Assembly: GCA_018400515.1 (NCBI GenBank)
Contig: JAGYMR010000031.1
Span: 1-18,852 of the forward strand
Length of the DNA stretch: 18,852 bases
Reading direction: 5' to 3'
Source of the DNA: Tangfeifania sp.
Lineage (GTDB): Bacteria > Bacteroidota > Bacteroidia > Bacteroidales > Prolixibacteraceae
Positions 1-7,730 of this stretch are shown here, one piece after another. Position numbers and translations under genes: made by a program. Numbering within the stretch: the stretch's first letter is position 1; every line of letters starts with the position of its first letter. Below the pieces are notes generated by a model that was not told the DNA's origin, searched no databases, and was given only the letters and a program-made list of their open reading frames with translations.

Positions 1-10
1 TGAGGTTTTT

Positions 11-2128
11 TTATTTCAGCCGGTTGACCAGTTCGTATCCGCGGGGCACATCAATTTCAAGAGGGACGCCGGGTTTTCCGGTTCCTGTGACGGTGATTGT
101 TTTATCGCGGGTGACTTTGATGGTCAGCACCAAATCCCGGTAGCGTATCCGGTCAATGGTCAGTGACGGCCACTCTTCCGGAAGGTTGGGACGGATGCTG
201 AATCCGTCGACACCGGGAAAAAATCCCAGGAAACCATATAACATCACCTGCGGGACGAGAATGCTTTCCTTGAATTCCATATCCACACCGAGTCCTCCGG
301 CTACGTTGCCTCCCTGCAGCTTTCCCCGTTCAGGATATTTGTTATAATACGCCCTGAATCCGCCCGCTTTTTGGGTATCATCGTACCAGCGAATGATCTC
401 TTCGAGCAGTCCCAGAGCCGCTTCAGGTCCCAGAACCTTTATTTTGGCCATGAGATCGTAATAGGACCAGGCAAGGATGGCGCCCCCGTCCTGCACCGAT
501 TCTCCCCAGGCGGTGGGTTGATAGCCCCAGAAATAGTAATCGGTATTTCTTTTGGTGGAGGAACGGGGGCCGAAACGCCAGTGATAAATATCCTCTCCAA
601 TCGATGTGTCCATTCCGACAATTCTTTTTCCGGAAAGCCATTCCTGAATCGAGCGGGCCTGCTCCGGGGTGGCAAAATTGAAATGGATGGCCTCATTGTT
701 CAGGAATGTAAACCCATAGTCATGCATGTTTCCCTCCAGATCCACCGTTCCGAACCGGCCCGTTTCTTCGTTCCAGAAGCGCTGTGTTCCGTAAGCTTTC
801 ACCTCCCGGGCATGGGCACGTAGCTTCCCGGGATCGAAGGCATCACCGCCGGAGGGAATGCACCATTCGGGGTGTTGAACAATGGCCTCTTCCAGGGTGG
901 AAAGATCTTTCAGCGCGTCATAATAATAGATGGTCGCCAGGGCATCTTCCCCTCCAAAGGGGAGCAGATCCCAATAGTTGCTTCCGATACCTGCTCCGGT
1001 TACAATCTTTTTCTCCCCGTTCACATAACGGATCCCGCTGGTCCCCTCATGTCCCGGCCAGGTGGTGTAGATGCATTTTTTTTCGCGGGGCCGGAATTCC
1101 CGCTGTACAAAGCGCATGGCAAACCGGATGCGGTCGATCTCACTGCGGAGAAAGGCAATGTCCCTGGTCCACAGGAAGTAATCGTGACACCCCCGGATAT
1201 AGTTGATGTTATTTACGTTGTGCCGGGTGTCGTAAGCCACATGAAATGATTTGATTACCACCGACATGGGTTGTTTATTGTCGAAAACGATCCGGAACCG
1301 GGTGATGTTTCCCTTCCACGACGGAACCCGGTAAACGGGGATCATGGTTCGCGCCTCGGGCTCTATCCGGTCCGTGCCTCCCTGGTTTTCCGGTGCCCAG
1401 CGGGGATGTCCCACGATCCGCTGGTCGAAGGGGGATAAGGTAAAATAGGCCCTTCGTTCCGGCGAAAATTCGGGGTGCGCTTCGGTTGTCCACTCCACAT
1501 AGCAGTTGGCTCCTTTCAGCCCGCTTCCCCACCAGTTCAGGCGCAACCACGGATATTCGGCTGCCTCAAATGAAAATTCAGGGGATAGCACCGATGCACC
1601 GGGCGCTGTTAACCGGACCTCCCATCCCCGGTCAATGACAGGGCCGCTTTCACCGCCCGAAACTTCCCACGCTTCGGGGGTGATGATCTCGGGACCGTCA
1701 TAAACGGGTATGCCCGTACTTCTGAAGTGCCAGCCAACCCCGTTTCCCTGCTGCCATAGGGGAAACGGCCAGCCTTCGGCATGGGCGGGACCGTCGTGCT
1801 GTTGCGTGATCACATACCCTTCACCATTGATGAAACGGTTGCGCAAGGTCTGCCTCCACCGGTGACGCATATTTCCGGTATCGTCCTCCTTTCCGGCTGC
1901 GGGCCACAAGGTGGACATCGGCAACCACTCGTCCCATAAGGGAATGAGTGGACCGGATGTTTGATACTGCTGGTAGAAAAACGTTCGCAAGGAGGCCATT
2001 TCGGCTTCATATCCCGGTACGATAAACTCGGGAAATTGCCCGGGAACAGGGGTATTGCCGTCTGTTTCCGCTTTCAGGCCGGGGATAAACAGGAACAGAA
2101 GAATCAAAAGGAACAGGTTGCGTTTCAT
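11..2128 (-). CDS. Secreted (alpha/alpha)6-barrel glycoside hydrolase, family not assigned
   Basis: The 705-residue protein starts with a Sec signal peptide (MKRNLFLLILLFLFIPGLKA, cleavage near residue 20), so it should work in the periplasm or outside the cell. Residues ~60-300 look like a beta-sandwich. Residues ~310-630 look like a six-hairpin helical barrel, with a GSNYWDLLPFGGED stretch (D387, E394, D395), a YQPTAWGESVQDGG stretch (E543, D547) and a VDMEFKES segment near 620. Residues ~635-705 form a small C-terminal sandwich typical of such enzymes. The acidic residues named are candidates for the general acid and base but were not verified by alignment. The fold resembles amylo-alpha-1,6-glucosidase, GH63, GH65 and GH95-like proteins, so an inverting exo-acting glycosidase is likely; the substrate is unknown. 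It lies 52 bp downstream of the tricorn homologue on the same strand, probably in one transcript. No Shine-Dalgarno is present, as usual for Bacteroidota. There is no SusC/SusD pair in the window. Confidence 0.85.
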   Translation of the reverse strand: MKRNLFLLILLFLFIPGLKAETDGNTPVPGQFPEFIVPGYEAEMASLRTFFYQQYQTSGPLIPLWDEWLPMSTLWPAAGKEDDTGNMRHRWRQTLRNRFINGEGYVITQQHDGPAHAEGWPFPLWQQGNGVGWHFRSTGIPVYDGPEIITPEAWEVSGGESGPVIDRGWEVRLTAPGASVLSPEFSFEAAEYPWLRLNWWGSGLKGANCYVEWTTEAHPEFSPERRAYFTLSPFDQRIVGHPRWAPENQGGTDRIEPEARTMIPVYRVPSWKGNITRFRIVFDNKQPMSVVIKSFHVAYDTRHNVNNINYIRGCHDYFLWTRDIAFLRSEIDRIRFAMRFVQREFRPREKKCIYTTWPGHEGTSGIRYVNGEKKIVTGAGIGSNYWDLLPFGGEDALATIYYYDALKDLSTLEEAIVQHPEWCIPSGGDAFDPGKLRAHAREVKAYGTQRFWNEETGRFGTVDLEGNMHDYGFTFLNNEAIHFNFATPEQARSIQEWLSGKRIVGMDTSIGEDIYHWRFGPRSSTKRNTDYYFWGYQPTAWGESVQDGGAILAWSYYDLMAKIKVLGPEAALGLLEEIIRWYDDTQKAGGFRAYYNKYPERGKLQGGNVAGGLGVDMEFKESILVPQVMLYGFLGFFPGVDGFSIRPNLPEEWPSLTIDRIRYRDLVLTIKVTRDKTITVTGTGKPGVPLEIDVPRGYELVNRLK

Positions 2129-2180
2129 GGTTTCATTTTTAATGGCAGAAAAAATCGGTCAATAGTATTTTTTCACAGAG

Positions 2181-5100
2181 CTATTTTATGTCTTTTTCAA
2201 TCCATTCGGACCGATCGGGTGGAGAAGGCGTGTCGACTTTCGGGACCGGGTTTTCCTCCAGCTGCTTCAGCAACACTTCCACTGCTTTCTTCAGGGAGGG
2301 ATCTTCCCCTTTGGCCAGGGCTTCGGGACGGTCCACCACCCGGATGTCGGGATATACCCCAATCCCTTCGATGATATATTCGCCTTGTTCATCGTATACA
2401 CCAAACTGGGGCACGGAGATGCTTCCCCCGTCCACCAGACTGGCATTGCCTGAGATGCCGACCAGGCCACCCCATGTTCGTGTTCCGATAAGTTTTCCCA
2501 GGCCTTTTTTCCGGAAATAATAAGGGAATGCGTCGCCGCCCGAGGAGGAGTACCCATTGATGAGCATCACTTTGGGGCCGTCGTGGGCAATGCCGGGCGT
2601 CCGCATCGGATCCAGGCCGCCGCGCTTCCAGTACGACAATGTTTTCCGGTCGAGCAGTTCGGTCATGACATCGGGAATAAAGCCCCCGCCGTTATACCGG
2701 TCATCAATGATCAAAGCTTCCTTGTTGTGGTAGGCATACATGCCCCGGAAAAGTTCGCGGTTCCCTTCAAACGAAGTGTTGGGAACATGGATGTAACCAA
2801 TCCGGCCACCGGAAAGTTTGTCCACCATCTGCCGCCGTTCTTTAACCCAATGGAGGTAAAGAAGTTCCAGCTCTCCCGGTACAGGTTTAACAAATGATGT
2901 GCGGGGATCTGAACCGTCCGGTCGGGAAGAGACCGTGATCTCCAGCATCTCTCCGGCACTGTTCTCGAGGTATTGGTAAATATTTTCCCCTGCAGGAATT
3001 TCCTCGCCGTTAATGCTGATCAGGTAATCGCCTTCGTTTACATCCACTCCGACCTCTGTGAGCGGCGAGCGGCGCTCTTTGTTCCAGTTTTCCCCTTCAA
3101 AAATTTCAATGATCCGGTAACGCCCCGCATCCGGATCTGCTTCAAAGCGGGCACCCAACAGACCGTTTTCCACGCGGTCCACCGTTTCAAAATCCCCGTA
3201 ATTCACATAGGCGTGGCCGGTGTTGGCTTCTGAAACCATTTCGCTTAAAATGTAATCCAGATCGGCGCGGTGCCCCAAATAGGGTAGGAGTTTGCTGTAA
3301 TTCTTCCGGACAGATTTCCAGTTAACTTCATGAAGATTTTCCACATAAAAATAGTCCCTGAAGATCCGCCAGCCATCCGTATAGATTTGATTCCACTCCT
3401 TTACCGGATCAATCTTCATTTCCATGTCGCTCAGATCAAGCTGGCCCGCTGCCGGCTGGAGCCCCGGTTTAATTTCGGTTATGCCATAATTTTTCCCGGA
3501 GCGGTAAAGCACTTTTTTTCCATCGGCCGAAACCAATGCCTGGGCCACACCGTCGAGGATTTTTGTGCTTTTTTCTTCCTGAATGGAATATTTATGCAGT
3601 TTTCCGCCGCTGATATACAAAAGTCCACCCTTGACGGCACTCAGGTTGCGGTAATTTCCCGCTTTGCCCGGCAGGGCTTCTATCCGGCCGGCAATGCCGT
3701 CAAAATCGATCGTTACGGTGACCTCCTTTTCTTCTTCCTCATTTGGCGGGGCCTTTTCACCGGAAGGGGCATCTTCTCCGGATGTACTGTCTTTTACCGG
3801 GACCACATCGTTTTTGTCTTTATACAGTTTGGGCCCGTCTGCTTTCAGTGTCATGGCGTAAATGCGGGTGGCCCGGTTATAAATGTAATTGAATTCGAAG
3901 CTGGAAAAATCCAGGTTAAAATCGCGGTTGGAGAGAAAAAAGATAAAGTCCCCGCAGGCAGAGAAGACAGGAGCGTAGTCATTGAATTCGTTTCCGGTAA
4001 GCTGATAATTTTCCTCTTTTCCCATGTTGTACACCCAAACAGCGGTTTGTCCGTTGGCGGCTTCTTTCGAATAGACGATCCAGCGGGAATCGGGGGAGAA
4101 GGAGTAATCGCGGATTTCCGTTTCGGCCGCGCGGGTGACAACCTGCACCTTTTGGGTCTCCACATCGAGCAATTTGAGGTTCAGCGTTCGGTCGGAATAG
4201 AGCAGGTATTTGCTGTCGGGCGACCACTCGCTGTCATATTTCCAGGCGGATGAGCCATGGGTGATCTGCCGGGGAACGGCATTTTTTTTGTTTTCGAGCA
4301 GGTAGATTTCATATTCACCGGTGGCATCGGAGTAATAAGCAATGTATTTGCCATCGGGCGACCAGCTGGGATAGATCTCCCGGACTCCCTGTGTTTTGGT
4401 CAGGTTGTGGGTCATTCCGTTTTCGGCCGGAACGGAGAAGATATCCCCGCGGGCATCGAACAACGCACGGTTTCCGGCGGGAGAGACGGCATAGCTGTGT
4501 ATATTTTTCCGGACATTTTTGATGTAGGAGAGCCGGTGGGGGTTGTCAAAGTGAATGTTGACGGTGATCTTCTCTGTTTTTCCGGTTTTCATGTCGGTTT
4601 TATAAAGGAATCCTCCGTTTTCAAAGACCAGTTGTCCGTTTTGTCCGGAGGGCCACATCACATCGTAACCGGAAAAATGGGTGATCTGTTCGGTTTCCTT
4701 CGTTTGGGTGTTGTACCGGTAAATGTTCAGCCGCAGGTCACGGTCGGAGGCAAAAAAGATATTGTTGCCTTCCCATACGGGCCATTGGTCGGACCCCGCA
4801 AACCCGGTGATTTTCTCCGAAACATTTTTTTGAAGGTCATAGATCCACAATTCGGTGGCCCGCCCCCCTTTATACCGTTTCCACGTTCTGAACTCGCGGT
4901 CAACAGGAGTAAAGCAGATTTTTTCAGCATCCGGGGAGAAAACGGCCATGCCGCCGTTCACGATCTGCAGGGGTTTTTCCATGCCTCCTTCGAGGGGCAC
5001 GGTAAAATATTTGCCGTTGCGCTGACCGAATTCGGTCCGGTTGGAGCGAAAAAGAATGTTTTTACTGTCGGGGGTCCAGTCCAGCACAACATTGTCAAAT

Positions 5101-5456
5101 CCTCCCCGCGGCGGCATCATTCCGACGGGATTGTACCAGGTGAGCTGCCGGGGTTCGCCTCCTTCTGAAGGCATGACAAATACCTGGCGGTTGCCGCCGT
5201 ACTGGGCGGAGAAAGCAATCCATTTCCCGTCAGGGGAAATTTTAGGAAAGAGTTCGAGTCCCTTGTGCGATGTAAGCCGGTGGGCATCTCCCCCGCCGGC
5301 ATCGACCGTCCAGATGTCGCCGGCATAGACAAAGGCAACGAGGTCACCGTTGATATCAGGAAAACGCAGGAGCCGCGAATCATTGGCTGCGTTTGCATTC
5401 AGCATCATTGCCATGGTAAACAGCATGGCCATAAAACATTGTTGTATCTTTTGCAT
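2181..5456 (-). CDS. Tricorn-like S41 protease with two beta-propellers and a PDZ domain
   Basis: The 1091-residue protein has a signal peptide (MQKIQQCFMAMLFTMAMMLN, cleavage near residue 24), which puts it in the periplasm, unlike archaeal cytosolic tricorn. Residues ~25-340 and ~345-650 hold repeated PD40/WD-like blades (recurring SPDGKWIAF and SPDSKYLLY patterns) that make two propellers. An acidic linker near 565-595 is followed by IDFDGI. Residues ~690-760 carry GHAYVNYGD with catalytic His748. A PDZ domain lies at ~775-865 and the S41 core at ~870-1050, with NGYSSSGGDAF (likely nucleophile Ser972) and EGIGVYPD (Glu1030). These match the spacing of the tricorn tetrad (H746, S965, E1023 in Thermoplasma). 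The residue after the nucleophile is Gly, where archaeal tricorn has Asp. The expected role is cleaving peptides inside a closed oligomer. A 169-bp spacer separates it from the dehydrogenase upstream; the glycosidase gene follows. Confidence 0.95.
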   Translation of the reverse strand: MQKIQQCFMAMLFTMAMMLNANAANDSRLLRFPDINGDLVAFVYAGDIWTVDAGGGDAHRLTSHKGLELFPKISPDGKWIAFSAQYGGNRQVFVMPSEGGEPRQLTWYNPVGMMPPRGGFDNVVLDWTPDSKNILFRSNRTEFGQRNGKYFTVPLEGGMEKPLQIVNGGMAVFSPDAEKICFTPVDREFRTWKRYKGGRATELWIYDLQKNVSEKITGFAGSDQWPVWEGNNIFFASDRDLRLNIYRYNTQTKETEQITHFSGYDVMWPSGQNGQLVFENGGFLYKTDMKTGKTEKITVNIHFDNPHRLSYIKNVRKNIHSYAVSPAGNRALFDARGDIFSVPAENGMTHNLTKTQGVREIYPSWSPDGKYIAYYSDATGEYEIYLLENKKNAVPRQITHGSSAWKYDSEWSPDSKYLLYSDRTLNLKLLDVETQKVQVVTRAAETEIRDYSFSPDSRWIVYSKEAANGQTAVWVYNMGKEENYQLTGNEFNDYAPVFSACGDFIFFLSNRDFNLDFSSFEFNYIYNRATRIYAMTLKADGPKLYKDKNDVVPVKDSTSGEDAPSGEKAPPNEEEEKEVTVTIDFDGIAGRIEALPGKAGNYRNLSAVKGGLLYISGGKLHKYSIQEEKSTKILDGVAQALVSADGKKVLYRSGKNYGITEIKPGLQPAAGQLDLSDMEMKIDPVKEWNQIYTDGWRIFRDYFYVENLHEVNWKSVRKNYSKLLPYLGHRADLDYILSEMVSEANTGHAYVNYGDFETVDRVENGLLGARFEADPDAGRYRIIEIFEGENWNKERRSPLTEVGVDVNEGDYLISINGEEIPAGENIYQYLENSAGEMLEITVSSRPDGSDPRTSFVKPVPGELELLYLHWVKERRQMVDKLSGGRIGYIHVPNTSFEGNRELFRGMYAYHNKEALIIDDRYNGGGFIPDVMTELLDRKTLSYWKRGGLDPMRTPGIAHDGPKVMLINGYSSSGGDAFPYYFRKKGLGKLIGTRTWGGLVGISGNASLVDGGSISVPQFGVYDEQGEYIIEGIGVYPDIRVVDRPEALAKGEDPSLKKAVEVLLKQLEENPVPKVDTPSPPDRSEWIEKDIK

Positions 5457-5569
5457 AAAAAAAATTTAATCGATGGTTGACATGAACAACGAATATACAA
5501 ATTCGCGGCAAGTTAGGAAAAACATTTTTCGGGCGATTATTCTCATGCCTCCGGCTACGCTGTATACCT

Positions 5570-5596
5570 CCCGGCAGACAGTGCTGTTACACCGGG
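5570..5596 (-). other. Interrupted hairpin between dehydrogenase and tricorn genes
   Basis: CCCGG at 5570-5574 pairs with CCGGG at 5592-5596. Inside, ACAG at 5578-5581 pairs with CTGT at 5584-5587, leaving a 2-nt loop in DNA terms and an internal loop of 3 by 4 bases. It sits in the 169-bp spacer after the dehydrogenase stop. No U-tract follows on the minus strand, so it is not a standard intrinsic terminator. It may be an mRNA processing or attenuation structure, or chance. Confidence 0.25.
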
Positions 5597-5625
5597 GATG
5601 CAGTTCTTTTCCGTTCCGCTCCCGT

Positions 5626-6699
5626 TCAGGAGGTTTCTGTCCGGATTACCCGGGGGTCTCCCAGCCCCCCGGGGACCAGAATGACTTTGTTCAGTCCCGG
5701 TTCCCGCCGGTAAAGCCGTTGAAACCATTCTGCCCCTTCAGAAAGGGGTGCGACGGCAGATATCAGGGGTTGAACGTTGGCTTTTTTGGATGCCAGGAGG
5801 CCGAGCACCAGTTCATATTCCCCGTTGATGGCACAACTGCCCCGGACAGTAATTTCGCGGGTAACGACCTTCTGAAGCGGAAAGGGGATTTCCGGCGAAA
5901 GGTTTCCGATCAGAATAACCTGCCCGCCTTTCCGGACATTGTCAATACAGCTTTGCACGGTTTCGCCGGCCCCCACCACTTCAAAGGCCCGGTCGGCCCC
6001 GCGGTTCTCTGTATGTTCAGCGATTCTTTCCGGAAGATCGTCCTCACGGGCGTTCAGTGCAACATCCGCCCCAAAAATCCGGGCCATCTCCAGTTTCTGA
6101 TCATCAATATCCACAGCGATCACGGGTTGAACTCCGAATATTTTCAGCAGTTGCACCACGAAACTTCCCACCATGCCTGTTCCCACCACCAATGCATTGT
6201 CGCCCGGGCTCAGTTCTGAAATGCGGATGGCATGTGCAGCAACAGCCAGGGGCTCCACCATAGCCGCTTCAGTAAAGGAAACTTCGGGCGGCAACCGGTA
6301 AAGAATGTGCTGCGGAACGGCAACGAATTCTGCAAAAGCCCCGTGCCGCCGGTATTCCCCGGGTGATACCCCCATGACCTCCCGGTGATCGCTCAGGTTG
6401 TAGTGCCCCTTCAGGGTAAACCAGTCGTTCAGAGGATAAACGGTTGAATCGAAAGTGACCGGGTCGCCGGCTTTCCATTTTTTTACCTCCTGCCCCGTTT
6501 CGACGATTACTCCGGAGGCTTCATGCCCCATGATCAGGGGAGGACGCCGCCTGCCGGTGCTGCCGTCCATGCCGTGGACATCGCTCCCGCAGATTCCGCA
6601 GGCCCTGACTTCAATCAATACTTCATCCGGCCGGATCACCGGATCGGGAAAATCGCGGTAATTGAGTTGGTGGTAATTATCCAGAACAAGTGCCTTCAT
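5626..6699 (-). CDS. Zinc-type medium-chain alcohol/polyol dehydrogenase lacking the structural zinc site
   Basis: The 357-residue cytosolic NAD(P)-dependent dehydrogenase belongs to the medium-chain superfamily, close in pattern to sorbitol and threonine dehydrogenases. Catalytic zinc ligands are visible: C37 in CGICGSD, H59-E60 in GHEASG, and the Glu of MVEPLAVAAHA. The Rossmann motif VVGTGMVG is followed by an Asp in IAVDID, which favours NAD over NADP. The structural zinc lobe, normally C-x2-C-x2-C-x7-C, keeps its exact spacing but reads P89, D92, T95 and S103, so this zinc cannot bind. Sorbitol dehydrogenase-type members are known to do without it. The substrate is not predictable from sequence; a sugar alcohol or similar secondary alcohol is likely. 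A weak minus-strand -7-like element (TATATTGG, 6722-6729) lies 22 bp upstream of the start. The gene is divergent from the PorT-like barrel across a 358-bp spacer. Confidence 0.92.
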   Translation of the reverse strand: MKALVLDNYHQLNYRDFPDPVIRPDEVLIEVRACGICGSDVHGMDGSTGRRRPPLIMGHEASGVIVETGQEVKKWKAGDPVTFDSTVYPLNDWFTLKGHYNLSDHREVMGVSPGEYRRHGAFAEFVAVPQHILYRLPPEVSFTEAAMVEPLAVAAHAIRISELSPGDNALVVGTGMVGSFVVQLLKIFGVQPVIAVDIDDQKLEMARIFGADVALNAREDDLPERIAEHTENRGADRAFEVVGAGETVQSCIDNVRKGGQVILIGNLSPEIPFPLQKVVTREITVRGSCAINGEYELVLGLLASKKANVQPLISAVAPLSEGAEWFQRLYRREPGLNKVILVPGGLGDPRVIRTETS

Positions 6700-7057
6700 A
6701 GCAGATAATTGAAAATTCCACCCAATATAACAATTCCTGGACTTTTCAGCGTTTTTTAATGGAGTTACTTTTGGGGGTGGTACCGGTCGCCCCCCCTCTT
6801 AAGCCGCCGGGAAGCATACCATTTATTAAAAATATGCAAAAAATACCAGCCGAAAATTTTTGTGTTTCCGATAATGTTCCCGAATTTTAATCGTTATACA
6901 ACAAAAGGTCAAAAAGTATTGCAATGAAACGAGCCATGAGAAAATATTTCACACACAGGGGAATGTTTATTTGACGAATTCGATGGGCCCTGTTTAAAAG
7001 TGATGTGAGAAATTTAAACTTGATTGAATTACAGATATTAAATTTAATTTTATTGTA
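6700..7057. other. AT-rich divergent intergenic region between dehydrogenase and PorT-like barrel genes
   Basis: This 358-bp stretch has no convincing ORF and no RNA gene that I recognise. It should hold the promoters of both divergent genes, but neither has a perfect TAnnTTTG. The best candidates are TATATTGG on the minus strand (6722-6729) and TAAATTTA on the plus strand (7039-7046), each with one mismatch and neither with a well-spaced -33 element. A GC-rich hairpin at 6773-6794 stands out from the AT-rich surroundings. Confidence 0.6.
6773..6794. repeat. GC-rich inverted repeat in the divergent spacer
   Basis: GGGGGTG (6773-6779) pairs with CGCCCCC (6788-6794), six G-C pairs and one G-T, around the 8-base loop GTACCGGT. 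The loop contains the palindrome ACCGGT. No T-run follows on either strand, so it is not an intrinsic terminator. It lies 74 bp or more upstream of the dehydrogenase start and 264 bp upstream of the barrel start, so it could be an operator or a structured leader segment. Function unknown. Confidence 0.45.
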
Positions 7058-7645
7058 ATGAAAAAATTAATTTTTCCGTTGTTCCTTCTGTTTTTTTGCA
7101 CCTCCGTATGGGCACAGCCCGTTTTTAATTTAGGGCTGAAAGCCGGGCTGAACAACTCGAAGGTAACGCTTAGTTCCAGTGAGATCAATGCCAGTTCCAT
7201 TGTCAAATACCACGTGGGTGCTTTCGGTCGCCTGGGGTTTAACCGGGTTTATATTCAGCCCGAAGCCTATTTCAGCGCCAAAGGGGGCGATATGGAAGGG
7301 AATTTCCTTGACGTGGCCTCCCGGTTCGACTTTAATACAGTAGACATCCCCTTGTTGCTGGGGATTACAGCCATTGAAGGTGAAAGAGCTAATATCCGGC
7401 TGCAGGCGGGACCGGTTTTCAGTATTCTGACATCGAAAAAGGTCGTTGGGGACGATCTCCTGGATCCGCATTTTTATAAAAACAGTTATTTCGCTTTTCA
7501 GTATGGAATCGGTGCTGATTTATGGGGATTTACCCTGGACCTGAAGATGGAGAACGGTTCAAAATGGATTTACAACCAACCCGATCCTGATTTAGAGGGG
7601 AAAAACAACACGTTTATGATATCCGTGGGGTATAAAATTTTCTGA
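7058..7645 (+). CDS. PorT-family outer-membrane beta-barrel protein
   Basis: The 195-residue protein starts with a clear signal peptide (MKKLIFPLFLLFFCTSVWAQ, cleavage after WA or AQ). The mature part opens with FNLGLKAGLNNSKV, a pattern common to the Bacteroidota PorT/OprF-like small barrel family. It continues with alternating polar and aromatic strands and ends in GYKIF with a C-terminal Phe, the usual signal for barrel insertion by the BAM complex. About eight strands fit this length. Members are abundant and mostly of unknown function; true PorT takes part in type IX secretion, but nothing here shows that role. No clear terminator follows in the 85-bp gap, which carries the promoter of the next gene. 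Confidence 0.85.
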   Translation: MKKLIFPLFLLFFCTSVWAQPVFNLGLKAGLNNSKVTLSSSEINASSIVKYHVGAFGRLGFNRVYIQPEAYFSAKGGDMEGNFLDVASRFDFNTVDIPLLLGITAIEGERANIRLQAGPVFSILTSKKVVGDDLLDPHFYKNSYFAFQYGIGADLWGFTLDLKMENGSKWIYNQPDPDLEGKNNTFMISVGYKIF

Positions 7646-7705
7646 CAATCCCCGGCGAAATATGAAAAACAATCCGCAGCTCCTTCCTGAAACACGGCCA
7701 ATTGT

Positions 7706-7713
7706 TATCTTTG
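7706..7713 (+). promoter_or_regulatory. Predicted Bacteroidota -7 promoter element (TATCTTTG)
   Basis: TATCTTTG is a perfect match to the TAnnTTTG -7 consensus of the Bacteroidota primary sigma factor. It lies 17 bp before the ATG of the Ste24-like protease, implying a leader of only about 10-14 nt. The -33 region (around 7684) is poor, with no TTTG at the usual 19-21 bp spacing. Confidence 0.6.
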
Positions 7714-7730
7714 CGGTTTAAAAAGATACA

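Noticed and set aside
371..1249. Plus-strand open frames of 125-150 codons opposite the glycosidase
   Set aside because: The frames at 371-823 and 872-1249 are in-register complements of the glycosidase codons and another lies out of register between them; none has a recognisable domain or leader.
3330..5168. Two long plus-strand open frames (307 and 303 codons) in the same frame, antisense to the tricorn gene
   Set aside because: They are in codon register with the real gene, so they stay open only because that gene rarely uses TTA, CTA and TCA. The translations match no family, while the minus-strand protein has full tricorn motifs.
5473..6219. 248-codon plus-strand frame over the dehydrogenase
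   Set aside because: Mostly antisense to a protein with clear zinc and Rossmann motifs. No family features and no promoter.
7058..7645. Reading the small barrel as a type IX secretion component
   Set aside because: PorT-like barrels are numerous and no other type IX secretion gene is present in the window, so only the family name is justified.
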